DNA of 64,000 nt from Cephalopachus bancanus (GCA_027257055.1 JAPVLO010000967.1:1-64000), one strand, 5' to 3'; positions 12,738-25,640 are shown, counted from the first letter of the stretch. The notes: generated by a model not told the origin, from the letters alone. Translations and numbers: made by a program.

Positions 12738-13034
12738 TTTTTTTTTTTTTTTGAGTTGGAGTCTCACTCTGTCACCCAGGCTGGAGTGCAGTGTCATGCT
12801 CATGGCCACCGCAACCTCGACCTTTTGGGGTCAGGCGATCCTTCCACCTCAGTCTTCAAGTGGCTGGAACTACAGGCATGTGCCAGCACGCCCAGCTAAT
12901 TTTTTGATTTATTGTAGAGATGAGGTCTTGCCAAGTTGCCCAGGTTGGTCTGGAACCCATGCACTCAGGCAATCCTCTCACCTCAGCCTCCCAAAGTGCT
13001 GGGATTTTATAGGTGTGAGCCATCGCGCCCAGCC
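12738..13034 (-). repeat. Alu with 11-bp target duplication
   Basis: CTCAGGCCTCC at 12727-12737 and CTCAGGTCTCC at 13035-13045 flank it, with one mismatch. Confidence 0.93.
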
Positions 13035-13045
13035 CTCAGGTCTCC

Positions 13046-14470
13046 TAAGGAGAGCCAGAAGGGTTATCTGGACGGCCAAGTCTTTGCCTCTGCATGAGCC
13101 AGGCTCAGCTGCTGGACTTGATGGAACCCGCAGAAGCATGCTGTCCTGTGGTCAGAAAAGGGAAGCATTCATGGGGGAGGCCCCCACCTGGCCCCTGGCT
13201 CCCTCAGGCTGTGGCAGACATCAGCATGGCCACCCAGTCAGTGGGCCCTGGCTCTGAGATGATGAGGCCACTGTGGCCTCTTGCCTATTCCTGGTTTCTC
13301 ACTAGAGACCCTCAGCCCCCGGTGTGGTCTCCCTGGCCACCTTCACTTAAGGCCCCTTTCCACCACTGTCACCCCTCAACCTACCCCCACAGCTCAGTGA
13401 AATGTCGCAGCAGGGAAGTAGGAGTCACACCAAGCCTGGGTGACCTCAAAGCCTGTGCCCCTTCTGCTTGGTCCTGCTGCCTCCCAGGCGTCCGCAGGTG
13501 CTGCTTCTTTGCATGTGCCACCATGATGGCTCTTTCCCAGCAAGGACTCCTTCCCCACTTCTTTCTGGAGGAGGCTCGTTTCCCAAGGGCCTAGGAAGAA
13601 GTTCCCTGGTGGGGATGGTGATGAGACCCCAGGATTTCTCCCAAAGCCAGAGGGCCCACCACCACGGGCACAGGGAGGAGCTGTCAGCAAGGGAAGCTGG
13701 CCAGGCCCCTCTGCAGCAGCCAGCTCAGCCTAGCACCTGCTCTGCCGGAAGTGGAAGGGGACTTTGCTGGAAATCTGCCTTTAATCTTGGCTTCCTGTTT
13801 TCTGCCCTGGGGGACGGCCCAGCCCAGGCGGTCTGAGTTTCAAGCTATTTCACACCAGCTTCTCTAAACATCTCAGGGCAAAGAGACAGGGCAGGGAGGG
13901 GAGGAAGCAGGGTGGAGGGAGGAGCAGACCTGCCCTTCCCACCCATAAAGGTGCCTGAGCTCTGACTTCTGGTGGCTAACCCAGCCTGGCACTGAGCTCA
14001 CCCATATGGCTCCAGAAGTCTGAGCTCTGGTCCCATCTCCACATCCAGAAGTGGATCTCCAGCTTCTCCTTTTCTCCATTCTCCAGAGTGTTTAGTTCCC
14101 AGTGTGTTCCTGCCTTGGAAAGCAACTCTTAGTTCCCAATGCTTCCTGGACATTGCATCACTTCCCAGACATCTCAAACTCAGTCCAAAACCAAGTCCTT
14201 GAGCGTTCCCCTAGCCTGCACCTCTCACCTGGGCTCTCCCACCCCAGCAAAAAGCACCATGATCCTCCCAGGCGCCCAGTCACACCTGAAGAGCCATGCC
14301 TGACTTCTGAGACCTCTGGTCCTCTTGGAGAGCTGTAACGGACTCTTCTTTGTCCACCCACTTCTCTTCCACCTGGTAGCTTCCATCAGGGCCATACCTA
14401 CCACCCATGGTGCAGATCTCCTAACTGGAGCTGTGGTCTCTTTATCATGTCGCGTTCTGCTTAAAAGAAA
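13046..14470. other. Unique intergenic sequence
   Basis: Non-coding, moderately GC-rich; open frames here lack any recognisable protein and no repeat is evident. Confidence 0.5.
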
Positions 14471-14476
14471 AATTTC

Positions 14477-14935
14477 AGCCAGGCACAGTGGCTCACACCC
14501 GTAATTCCAGCACTTTGGGAGGCGGAGGCAAGAGGATTGCCTGAGCCCTGGGATTCAAGACCAGCCTGGGCTGCTTGGCAAGACCTGGTCTCTACAAGAA
14601 ATCAAAAAATTAGCCAGGTGTGGTGGTGCACACCTATAGTTTCAGCTACTTGGAGGTTTGAGGTGGAAGGACCGCCTGAGCCCAGTGGGCAAAGGGTGCG
14701 GTGGCTGTGAGCGTGCCACTGCACTCTGACCTGGCTAACAGTGAGACTCTGATTAAAAAAAAAAAATTTCAATGGGCCGGGCACAATGGCTCACACTTAC
14801 AATCCCAGCACTTTGGGAGGCTGAGGCAAGAGGATCACTTGATAGCCAGGCATGGTGCTCACGCCTGTAGTCTCAGCTACTTGGAAAGCTGAGCCCAGGA
14901 GGTCGAGATGACGGAGTGAGGCTCCGCCTCAAGAC
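14477..14935 (+). repeat. Two Alus head to tail, the second partial
   Basis: The first (14477-14768) has AAAAATTTCA on both sides as its target duplication. The second (14776-14935) has internal deletions in both arms. Confidence 0.85.
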
Positions 14936-14959
14936 CCTCAGTGGTCTCGCTCACTCCTT

Positions 14960-15045
14960 CATCTCCAGCACCCAGAACAATGTCTAGCACTTAGTAGGGG
15001 CTCAATAAGGATTGTCGAGTGAATGAATAAGTGAAGAATGATGAG
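14960..15045 (+). repeat. MIR 3' remnant
   Basis: CTAGCACTTAGTAGGGGCTC and the following AATAAGGATT resemble the 3' end of MIR. Confidence 0.55.
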
Positions 15046-15504
15046 ATTATAAATTAACTGGCTCCTCCACTAGAGGCTAGTCTGGGAGTGATCTTTATTG
15101 ATTCGTTCCTGGTTGTGTCCCCAGTGCCTGAGGTTCAGGAAGGTTAAAACACTCTGTGGAGAAGAGATGGGGCTGGGATCCAAATGCTACTTGACTCCGA
15201 AGTTCACAGTTGGGCACAGCACACCCAAGGGAAAAAATCAAATGTGTCTGGTGGTCAAGGAAAATGGGCTGGTGACAAAAACCCTTTCTTTCCTGTTCTG
15301 CCACCTGCTTCAGCCAGGGGAGGGGAGGAGACTTCAGTTTCTCCCTTCTAGAAGCTTTGCAGAACTGCTGAAGTGCCTTCCTTCAGATGAGAGGCGGCCC
15401 CCATCCGGCCCACATTATCATTCCATCTTGACCTCAGAGGAAAGAAAGGGAAACCAACCCGCTGAGCACCCTCTCCACCCCCTCACCCTTAAGCCGTTAT
15501 CTTG

Positions 15505-15640
15505 CTGAATCTGCACCATCTCTGAGAGAAGTGTCTTACAGAAGAGGAAACCAAGCCCAGAGACCTTAAGTAACCAGCCCAAGGTCACACAGCTAACAAA
15601 TGGCCCAGCTGAGATTTGACTCTGAGACATGAACACAAAG
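15505..15640 (-). repeat. MIR remnant
   Basis: GAGGAAACCAAGCCCAGAGA then CCAAGGTCACACAGCTAACA is the reverse MIR core. Confidence 0.75.
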
Positions 15641-16135
15641 CCAGGTTTTTGTCCATTATACCACACCTATCTCTGAGACTTACTGTCTCCTCAAAGGGCA
15701 TCCCCCCAAAAGGGCTGGCTCCAGCGGGCCCAGGGCTGCACTGGGTCAGAGGGACAAGATGTAGCTGGGGGCAAGGGATACACGCTACTCCTGCTCCTGG
15801 CATTCAAAGCTCTTTATAGTTTGCAGCCGCACCATCTTCCCAGCTCTGTCTCCCACGGGGCCCTTTATTCCCCAGGTCCCTTCGTACTTATTTTGTGTTC
15901 TAAGACTTTCCAGTATGCCTCACTACCCCCCCAAAGTACCTCCTCCTCTCTGTCCACCTAAGCCTGACCTTCCTTCAGGGTACAGTCTCTAGAAAGTCCC
16001 CACCCACACCTCCTACCTACACTGGAGTCGCTCTGGTTGCCCCCTCAGCCCCTTGCCCTGGTTCTGTCCACCTCCACTCCCCATGTCTGAGCACACTGTC
16101 TGCTCCTATGGCTCAGGCAGGTCACCTCCCTGCTC
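15641..16135. other. Unique intergenic sequence
   Basis: No gene, promoter or clear repeat recognised. Confidence 0.4.
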
Positions 16136-16139
16136 CTCA

Positions 16140-16365
16140 TTAACAATGGTATAATAACAGCCCGTGCTTAACTGAGGGCTTGCCACGTGCCAGCCAATGC
16201 ACACTAAGCGCTTTAAACCGATTAACTCATTTCCTCCCCACAAGCCCTTAAGAAGTTGGGGCTATGATATTCCCAGTTCTACCAAATGGGAAAACTAAAG
16301 CACAGAGAGGTTAAGTCACTTGCCCAAGGTCACAAAGCTACTGACAACTTCCTTATTGCCACCAG
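16140..16365 (-). repeat. MIR, nearly full length
   Basis: GCTTGCCACGTGCCAGCC, AAGCGCTTTAAACCGATTAA and GAGAGGTTAAGTCACTTGCC follow in the order of a reverse MIR. Confidence 0.8.
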
Positions 16366-16774
16366 GCTGAAAATAAACTCAGAGAACGTCCCAGGAGGCT
16401 TTTGGGCTCTCTCTTGCCCCTGTCGTCTGCAGACACCCATCTCCCACCACTCTCCCCCACCCACACTGCAAGCTGCAGCCGCCTGAGCTATTTATAGATC
16501 CCAGAAGCCACCAAGCTCTCTCGGCACTCCCTGCCTTTGTGCATGCTGTTCCCTCTGCCTGGGTCCCAACTCTCCCCATCAACCTTCCTTCCTTTTCTGC
16601 CTCCTTGGACCTTGAACGATGTCTCTCCACTGTAATCAGTGGAGTTCCTTGCGATTGCCTGTTGGCCTGTCAGTCTACCCCATCTGATTAAGACCACCTT
16701 GACAGTCATGAAGTGGTCTTAGTAGTAGACCCCGGAGCAGCAGGGCCTGTCGCGTTACCAGCGCCAGAGAGTGT

Positions 16775-16799
16775 TTGAATGAATGAATGAATGAATGCT
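16775..16799. repeat. (GAAT)n microsatellite
   Basis: Five to six GAAT units at the left border of the CSK CpG island. Confidence 0.9.
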
Positions 16800-17700
16800 T
16801 TCTGCGACGGGCGAGGCCCACTCTCCGCAAGCAGACCTGAGGAGAGGGGCCCAGACCTGGTCTCCAGTGCTTCTACAGCGGGGGAGCAGCGCCCGGGAAA
16901 GGCGGACCCCTACGGCGGGGGAGACCCTCGCGGCCTGCAGCGCGGGCAGGCAGGTGGGGGCAGGGCATAGGCGCGGACACACCCCCCGCAGTGCCCCGGG
17001 CGCCCGGCGGGGGGCGCCGCCCCGCCGGCCCACGCCCACCGAGCGCCGGGCAGGCCCCCTCGCGCAGGCGCGCTGTCTCGGGCGGAGGATCCGGGCCGCG
17101 CTTCCTCTCACCGGGCCTGCGAGCTTCCTCCTCGCGGAGCCCCCGGCGAGCCGAGGTGGGCCGCGCCCGCCGTCGCCTCCCGCGCCCGCCCACCCCGCAC
17201 GCTGCCCCGGGGGTCCTGCGGGGCGGGGTTCGAGCGGGGCGACCGCCTGGTCGCGCCGCCGTCGGGGCCGTCCCCCGCCCCGGCCAGCGTCCGGCCGCCG
17301 GCGCCTCCGGGGCGTGGACGCGGTGAGCCCCCGGCCCCGATCGAGCGTCCGGGGCGGCCCCCGGCAGCAGGCGCGACGGTGCAAAGTCGAGCCTCGGCGG
17401 CGGCGTTCGGAAGCGGAACTCTGCCGGGACCGCGCCGGCGACATTGTTCCCTCCCCCCGACGCCCTCCCGCCCCCTTCCCCCGCCTTTCTTCCCTTCCCG
17501 ACCCGGGCCGCGCGGCTACCCCCTGCCTCGGTCTGGCCATCCCTCCTCCCCTCTCCTCTCACCCGTACCTCTTTGTACCGCGCCCCCTGAGGACCCCCGC
17601 GTCCACCCCTCCGACCGCATGGATCGTCCCGGTGGTCGCTGATGGCTCGGACCGCAGCGCCCGGAGAGAGGTGAGTGCCTGGCAGCGCCGGGGGCGGTGG
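16800..17700 (+). promoter_or_regulatory. CpG island with the TATA-less CSK promoter
   Basis: About 900 bases are very rich in G+C and in CpG, unlike the surroundings, and end at the donor of CSK exon 1. No TATA box is visible. An NRF1-like palindrome CGCGCAGGCGCGC lies at 17061-17073 and an ETS-type CGGAAG near 17408. Long open frames on both strands here are a by-product of the base composition. Ubiquitous expression of CSK fits such a promoter. Confidence 0.85.
17380..17670 (+). other. CSK: CSK non-coding exon 1 (5' UTR), left limit uncertain
   Basis: The sequence CGGAGAGAG/GTGAGT gives a strong splice donor at 17670/17671 inside the CpG island, about 15.7 kb before the start-codon exon, which fits the known CSK structure of a non-coding first exon. 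The transcription start cannot be fixed from sequence; the left limit given is a guess. A second donor-like site, GACGCG/GTGAGC near 17321, could serve an alternative first exon. Two very short upstream reading frames lie at the end of the exon (see findings). Confidence 0.6.
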
Positions 17701-18733
17701 GCGTCCGAGTGCCCCTGGAGGGAGGGAGTGGAGGTCGCACGTCCAGCTTGCTCCCGCCGTCGCATCCACTCCCATCCCCCATCTCCTTTCTCGCTTCGCG
17801 GGTTCGGATTTTCCCAGGAGCCGCTGTCAGACCCCGACTGGGAGGGAGCGCACGAGGGAGGCACTCCCCTGCAGCCCCACAGACCAGCCTTCTTGGGTTG
17901 TCCCTCGTCCCCCCGGGTAAAGCTCAGAGCAGGGGGAGACTGGAGGCTGGAGGAAGAGGATCAGTATGGACCAGGGGCCTGGAGAGTGGGAGGGACTCCT
18001 GGGAGTTTGCCCTTGCCTGCCCCTGGCCTTCCTGCAGGTGCCCTGGCCTGCTTGGTTCTGACCCCTCCCACATTTCCTCCACGGAGGCCCTTGTGGCTGC
18101 AGGCGAGCTCAGGGCCCAGCCACCTCCCTTGAGCCCTGCTAGAAGCCCAGGACAGCCTGTCACCCTCGGCCTCACAGAAGACCAGGCCAAAACCAAGGGA
18201 CCTCTGACCCTTGGGTGGAAAACTGGGCAGGGCAGTCTTGGGTGGAGGCAACACTGGGCACGAGCACTATGCCCTCACCTCCTTGCACCCTGGTCAGCCC
18301 ATTCTCCTAGGGTCTTCAGGGACCAGGCTGGGTGTCAGAAGGGGTGTGTCCAGCCACCAGATGTTTGGAGCTTAACTAGGGGTTCACTTCCCCACCCATT
18401 TGGTGGACCAGGAAACTGAGGCTCAAGGGGGAATGTCACTACCTCAGGCCTCTGGTGGAGTTAGGCCAGCTGTCCTTTCATCCCCAGCTCTGCAGAGCTG
18501 ACTGCAGTGGAGAGAGGGAAACCAAGCTGACACCTTCAGCCATCAGGGACGTGGGCCCCCAGCCTGGCCCAGGAGAGACCTTGTGGGGTGAGCACGTGCT
18601 CCCCTGCAGAGGGCTGGAGAGAAGGAAAGGGCTTCCGGCCCATCTCTGGCTGGGTCCATGAGCCGGGGATGTGGTGAGTGTGTGGAGTGGGGTCATCTGT
18701 GGTGTGTGGTCACTCCTGACTCAGACCTCCCCA

Positions 18734-18769
18734 CATCTTTGGCCCGACTGGCATCTTTGGCCCCACTGG
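18734..18769. repeat. 18-bp tandem duplication
   Basis: CATCTTTGGCCCGACTGG is followed at once by CATCTTTGGCCCCACTGG, one mismatch. Confidence 0.92.
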
Positions 18770-20204
18770 CACAGGAGCGGCCAAGTTCAGAATATGAGTG
18801 GAATCCGGGTGAACAAGGTGGGAGCCCTTGGCCCGGGAGCATTGGCAGAGTGGGGACACCCAGGAGGTCTACTTCAAACTCCCAGTACTCTGGGGAACAC
18901 AGTGTCTTCTTGGTGTGGCCACAACAGGCACAGGGCAAGGGCAGCAGGGGTGAGGCTGTGCATGGCAGGGTCCTCTTACCCAGGAGAGCGGGCAGTGCTG
19001 GGGAGGGGGCTGGGCCATGTCTGGCCCCTGTGGAACCGCTGCTCAGGGCTCTGGCCTTGATTTAGTTTTTTTCCTGTTATTCTGTTATACACAGTGAAGG
19101 ACACCCAGATGTCCTGGGCTTGTGGGGCTCCCGTCACATGGCCCCACACCCAGCCTTAACTTCCTTTCCAGCCCAAGGGGCTGAGGCCTGACATGGTAGG
19201 GCGCTTTCTTACCAACTGTGAGCTGTGAGTGTGCCGCCCAGGGTTCCAGGCCTTTGTAGAAAAGAGTTTGGCTTCTGGCTAGCACGTGTGCAGGGATGTG
19301 CTTTTCATTTGGCGAGTTCAGTGTCTTCCTCCCTCTCAGAGGTGGCTGCATCTCCCCCTGCAGTGGGTCAGGGGCAAGGAAAGACCAGAAAACACTCCCT
19401 TTCATCACTGCAGGGACACTGGACTCCTGAGAGGCTGAACCCCATGGCTAGGGTCAGGAGGGGGTCAGAGTCCAGCTTCCCCCAAACTAGTGCAGGCAGG
19501 GGCTGAGGCCCAGGACCCACAGAGTGACGAGGCTTCTCCAAAAGGGGGTGGGCCCACCAGGGTCCCACTCTGGGTACCATCTTTTAAGAGATTTTAAATC
19601 CTTGCTGTGTGGTCCCCTAGAAACAGAGGTGTTAAGTCTGGGAAGTAGGAAATAGGGAGAGGTCCTCACGTGTCCAAGGGACTGTGCCGTGTGGGAAAGG
19701 CTGTCCCAAGGTAGAAATGTCCCAGACACCTGGGCCAGAGTTGGGGAGCAGGTGGGTCCCAGGGAAGTGAATCTGTGCACATTCTAAGGAAACTCTGTAT
19801 GTACTCACGTTCTTGATTTAGAAAGTCACAAAACAGCACTACAGAAAATTTAGAAAACGAAACAAAAATCACCCACTATTTCTTCACCAGGCAGTGACTG
19901 TGTGAGTATTTTGGAGTTCCTGCCAGTCTTTTCCCGATTTTTTTTTTTTCCGTCATCACTGTTATTCGAGTATGCATGCCGTGACACCTTTTTTATTTCA
20001 TGCTGTGTTCCTGGGTATCTTCTCACGGTGCTGCATGGTCTAAGTAATATTGCCTCCAAAAAAGCTACAGAATATTCCAGGCAGCTTTGCCACGGTCCTT
20101 CACCCAGACCCTTTCCCTGGTCATGTGCACTGTTTCCCCTCTGTCGCTGTCCTGGTTGGTATTACCATGGGCCCCGAAAGCAGCTGGGGTGTTAGCAGGC
20201 AACT

Positions 20205-20345
20205 TGGCACCCAATTGGTGTGGGTTCCAGGCTCTAACCTATGCCACCTTGAACAGGTCACTGACCCTCGAGTCTCCTTTGTATAAATAGCAGAGTGGTG
20301 ATGCCTGCTTCAGAGGAAACTGTCAGGGCAATGTGAACTGACCAC
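20205..20345 (+). repeat. MIR remnant
   Basis: GGGTTCCAGGCTCTAACC, TTGAACAGGTCACTGACC and GCAGAGTGGTGATGCC follow the MIR order. Confidence 0.6.
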
Positions 20346-22596
20346 TGAGGGATGGAGTGCCTGGTACAGCCCCCTCTATTCACTCCGGTGTTGGGGTCAG
20401 TATTGCTGGGTGTACCCACTGCAGGGTACCTCTGCCTGTGGGAAGATGGCCTGAGCAGTGGACAGAGGTTGACTGACCACTCACCCTGGGTACCTCTCTG
20501 AAAGCCTCTGTCCCTGAGGTTCTGAACTCCTAGGGCCAGTGCCCTGCCCTGCCTCCCTGCCTTCCCTTTTCCCTATCACTGCATGATTGGCTGGGCATGG
20601 GGCTGGCCCTAGGAAGATGGACTGCTGGTTGGCGTCCGGGGCCTGACCCCACCCATTCCCCTTCCGGTCTCCCAGCATCAGAGCTGAGTAGACAAGGCCT
20701 CTTCTCAGTGAGCTGGGCTGCCTCCCTGCTTTGGCTAGGCCAGCCCAGCCTAGCATTTCCCCCGAGGGAATAGAGGCCTACTTAGCCTGAGTCTTGGGCA
20801 GGGCACCCAGGCATCCTGAGCCCCACCCAGGGCCAGCCTCATCTTCCCACCTTCTCCCAGTAGCTAGGGAAGGGAAGAAAGCTGGTAGGTGGGGGGATTC
20901 CAGAGCTTCTCGGCTGGGAGTTTAAAAGGAATATAGACAGTCCACAGAGTCATGGGGGGAAACTCGTGTGTTAGCATCCTCCTCCACCTGTGGTCCCAGT
21001 TCTAACCTGAGTGTGTACTGCTGTGACATACCTTGCTTCCATGGAGACCAGAATAACTGGGAATGCTCTCCCGGGGCCATCTGTGGCAGTAGGAGGAACC
21101 AGTCTCACCTTGGCACTTCCTGAGCCTGAGCAACCATAGCCCCAGATGACCCCAGGGTGGCCCAGCACTAATGTAGGCAGGGGGTCTTCCCCCCAGGTGG
21201 CCCATTTCAATACCCAGATCCCTTAAGCACATGATCTTGGACTCTGGCTGCCAGACTTTTGCCTGTGGAGTGTCTTCCTCTTGGTCTTGGTGCAGGGAAA
21301 TGGGCATTACAACTGTCCTCCTGTCCTACAGCTCAGGCTGGGATGAGGTCACAGGGTGGGGTCCTCCCCAAGATGCAGACCTGGCTCGGACAAGCCCTTT
21401 GGGTGTTTCTCAGTTTCCCTGCCCTTGGTTGGGGACAGGATGGGTGGAGGAGCAGGCCACCCCCTACGCTCCGGCAGGGAGCACTGCTTCCCTCCCTCCC
21501 TCCTCCCTCCTCCCTCCTCCCCCTCTGGCTCCTTTCATCCAAGGGCTGGAAATAGAATCCGCTAAGTAATGATTAAAGTCAAATTCAGACCTAAAAATAA
21601 AGAGCTGGTGAAGGAAGAGCTGGTGCTCCCTGCATGGCTGAGGATGAAGTGAGCAGGGAGAGGCTGCTTTGAGTGGCTGAGCCCCTGGCCCCGGGGATCA
21701 GGAGTGCTCCGCCAGTGGAGGGGATGCTCTTTTATCAGATATGATGCAGCCTGCTGCGCCTGTTGGTCATAGACTGCACCAATCAGGGCAGACTGGCAGG
21801 ACCTGATAGAGAATCCCATTTTTCCATGGGGAGACTGAGGCTCAGAAGGGAGCAGTGGTGTGTCCGGCGACTCTTCAGGCGCTCCCCTCAGCAAGCCCCC
21901 AGGACCAGAGGGCCTGTGCAGCCCAGCCTTCCCTTTCTGCATGCTCAGTTTCTCTTCCTGGTTTGGAGGCACTGTGATGAGAGCAGCTTCTCATCACACT
22001 CGCTGCATACACCCTCCAACCGCAGCTTCCCTCCGTCTCCCCTTCCGTGGTCTGGGCCCAGAGTCGAAGCAACTAGCAGAAGAAAGGCTGCCTGGTGCCC
22101 CCCCTGGCTGTCCTGTTCACTTGTGGGCGGGTGAAGCCTGGGTTTCCTCTGACCCCCTTCCACCCTGGCTGTTGCTCCTTGGTCCTGCCCAGCCTAGTCC
22201 TCATCCAACCTCATGCACCTGCAGCCTGCACCATCCATGCTGCAGGGAGACAGGAGGGGAGGAGGATGAACACACCCTGAGAGCTCCTCTGCTGGCCAGC
22301 AGAGGAGACTCCGGGTAGCCAGTTAAGGGAGGCCCTAACTTCCTGGCAGAGCTGGTGGGAACTGAGAAGCTGTGGATCTGAGTGAGCTGGAACAGCCTGG
22401 AGGGCTTCCTGGAGGGGAAGGGCATGTGAAAATTGAGAAGCATTTGAGGAAGAGGTATGGTGGGGGCAGAAGTCCTTGTTCGCAGGTTCTGTTCTCTCTA
22501 TGGCTGCTGGCTTGTTGCTGTGTGACCCTAGGCAAGCTCTTGGCCTGTCTATTCAAGACCAGGGTATGCAGTGAACACACATGCCTTTGCTTTCTT

Positions 22597-23208
22597 TTTT
22601 TTTGAGTTGGAGTCTCACTCTGTTGCCCAGGCTGGAGGGCATGGCACATTCACGGCCACCGCAGCCTGGACCTGCTGGGCTCAGGCGATCCTTCCATCTC
22701 AGCTTTCCAAGTGGCTGAAACTACAGGCATGCACCATCACACCCCACTAATTTTTTGATTTTTTTGTAGAGATGAGGTCTCGTCAAGTTGCCCAGGTTGG
22801 TCTTGAACCCCTGGGCTCAGGCAATCCTCTCACCTCTGCCACCCTAAGTGCTGAAATTTCAGGTGTGAGCCACCGTGCCTGGTTTTTTGTTTGTTTGTTT
22901 GTTTGTTTGTTTTGAGTTGGAGTCTCACTCTGTCACCTAGACTGGAGTGCAGTGGCCGCCCCCGGCCACCGCAGCTTCGACCTACTGGGGCTCCGGCAAT
23001 CCTTCCGCCTCAGCCTTCCAAGTAGCTGGAATTATAGGCGTGCACTACCACGCTCGGCTGATTTTTTTATTTATTGTAGAGATGAGGTCTCACCAAGTTG
23101 CCCAGGCAGGTCTCGAACCCATGGGTTTAGGCAATCCACTCACCTCAGCCTCCCAAGGCGCGGGATTACAGGCTGAGCTACTGAGCCCGGCCCGTGCCTG
23201 GTTTTTTG
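22597..23208 (-). repeat. Older Alu followed by a younger Alu with 17-bp target duplication
   Basis: The old copy runs 22597-22882. The divergent-type copy (22890-23191) starts with a (TTTG)n tail. CCGTGCCTGGTTTTTTG is perfect at 22873-22889 and 23192-23208. Confidence 0.95.
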
Positions 23209-25640
23209 AGGATTAAATAACTAATGCAAAGACCCACTATGGGGATGGCTCTGGATACTCTAGTTCCCAGGCTAGCATATTTACAGTTCATCCTGCTGGG
23301 GTGTGTATGGTAACTCCCCTTCTCCCCAAAGTGGGGCAACCTATCTGTCGTTGGTGCTGGCCCCCATAGCTTTACCTTCTGAGCTGTGCATTCTGTGGGT
23401 CCTGGTTCTGAAATGGGGGGACCAGGAATCTGGGGGCCAAACTTCTAGACAGCTCATGGACCTGTGGCCCTCAGTCTCCCCATCTGTACCATGGCTGGAG
23501 ACTTTGGGGTGAGAACATGGACACTCCATGACTTTTAAGGGTTCATTGGAGGTTAGTGTAGAGAGGCCATATGTAAATGTAGGCAAACGAAGATGCAGCG
23601 ACCACAGCCTGTGCTAAGGGGGTGGGGGGAACAGAGGCCTGGGTTAGGACCCTGGGGAGGCAGAGTCCCCATTGCTGGCGCATAGAGGTAATTAGGCTCC
23701 TGAGCAGTAATTAGAGACCTTTCTGGGCCAGCAGTGGCAGCCTCAAGCCGCAGCATGCTGGGGAGGCTCCCTGTTAGCCTGCTCTCACCCCAGCCCCCAC
23801 TGCTCCCAAACCGCTAGACGGGATTTCCGGTCCCACTGAGCCACTAGGGGCAGGAGAAAGGCCAGTGAGTTGCTGTAATTTGGTTTTTAACATTTTCAGC
23901 CATTAAGCCCGCCCCCCTTCCCCTAGGTCAGGGGTGCTGAAGGCAAGGGGAGGCAGGCAGCATGCTCTGGGGCCTTAGCAGGCTTTCTTTTCACCCTTCA
24001 CCAAGCCCCCAGTCCTCTCCCCTCACCCCAGGTTGCGGCCTTCCAAGGTCTGCACTCAATCCTGCTGCTGCCAACCCTGTGACATCTGTGTAGTGGGGGT
24101 GCCAAGGGTTCCCCTACCCAGGCTCCAGGGGCCAATGGGAGCCCTCTACCCTCCCTACCGCCTGGCGCAGGGCCGGGGTGTTCCGGGGTCAACAGCCTGG
24201 GTGCCCTTTGCAGAACCGGGGTGGGGCTGATTTTATTGCTGCCAAACTAGCTCAACTGCCGGTGGGCGCCCCGCCCTCCTCAGGTACTCTGTCCTTCTTG
24301 GGGGGGGCATGCCCAGGTCTGAACTTCACTCCTCTGTGCTGTGACCTGTAGGCCAACTCAGAGCCTCCCTGGGCCTCCGCCCCCAGCCTTCTCCAGCCTT
24401 AACTCCCTTTGCACCACAGCTTGCCGTCTTTATCCTGGCCTGCTCAGCACACCCCTCTCCCCTGGAATCCTTCCAGCTCCACTCCTCCCTTTTCTTCCTG
24501 GAAGCCTTCCTGGGTGGCCCCTCTCCGTCTATTGAGGCACTGAGCATAACGAGCCATAACTGGCCATTCAGTAGCCAGGACAGGAGCTAGGTCTGCATTT
24601 TGTTGGGGTTCCCAGCCCCGACCTGATACAGAGGAGAGGCTGAGGAGTGGAGACCTCCCTGGTGCTTTCCACCTGGGCCCATCCCAGCCCACCAAGCATG
24701 GCTCTGGGCCCACAGGAAGGTCCCTGAAACACTGGATCAAAGAAAGAGCAGATGAGGTGGACCTTGCTGCTGCTGCTGCTGCCTGTTGCCCCCAGTGGCT
24801 GTCCCCAGCCCCCGGAGCATCCAGCTGGGTCCTGCGGTGCCACCAGACTCTCTGGGGGCCACGGCCCTGAGTTTCCCCCAGGTCTCTGTGCACTTCCCTT
24901 TTCTGTGGGTATTTTTAGCTGGTGTAAACAGTTACTGAAGGCTCCCACGCCCCATCAGGCAGCAGAGTTTTGGCGAGGGGGGCAGGGCAAGGGGCCCCTT
25001 GACCTCTACTGGCCTTCACCACGTGCCTGGCTTTGGGGGTCTACAGCTGCTTCTGGGGCAGGACAAGTGCAGCCAGGGGGTTTCTGGGTTCCCAGTTCCC
25101 CTTCGTCCCCACTCCTTGCCAGCCTAGGCTCCCGAGAAAGGTCTGCCTGAGGCTGTGGCCACTGACCTCAGCACTTGGGCACAATGCCCAGCCTGTTCCC
25201 AGGACCCCAGCACAAGGGCTGCTGGGAGCAGGGTTTGGGACAGGAAGTCAGAGTGAAGCACCAGCCCTGCCACATCCCAACCCCATTGAGCCCTCGCCCT
25301 ATAGAGGTGGGGTGACAGCTGCTGTCCTTTTGGGGTTAAATATAGTCCCATTGGCTGTGGCACCTCAGTGTGGTGCAGCCAGCCTGGCTTTTCCCTTTTG
25401 TTCATTCATTCATTCAGGATTCATTTACTTAGCTGTCACTCTGGGCCCAGCCCATGCTGGGGATGCAGATGTGAGTCACCTCACTTTCCCCCTGCAGAGC
25501 TCCCAGTCCACCCTAAGCCACAGGCCACAACCAGGGAGGTGCTCCCCAGAGTGCAGGGATATGTGAGGGCGGAGGCCTGGGCAGCCAGCACAGCTGGGAC
25601 CCAAGGAAGGTTCCTGGCTGGGTGGCTTACAAAAAGTTAT
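23209..25640. other. CSK intron 1, unique stretch
   Basis: No repeat dominates. Two TAATTA motifs 19 bases apart at 23689 and 23708 suggest a homeodomain-bound element. Poly-G/C runs occur near 23900 and 24300. No exon recognised. Confidence 0.5.

Larger units (their letters stand above)
17671..22593. other. CSK intron 1, first part
   Basis: Mostly unique sequence. An 18-bp tandem duplication lies at 18734-18769, MIR-like text near 18405-18450 and 20205-20345, and AT-rich old LINE-like text at about 19780-20060. A MEF2-type CTAAAAATAA is at 21591-21600. No coding exon is seen. Confidence 0.6.

Noticed and set aside
16795..18132. 445-residue open frame across the CSK CpG island (and 261-300-residue frames on the other strand)
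   Set aside because: The frame is Arg/Pro/Gly/Ala-rich low complexity from GC-rich DNA without stops; it reads through the exon 1 donor and matches no family.
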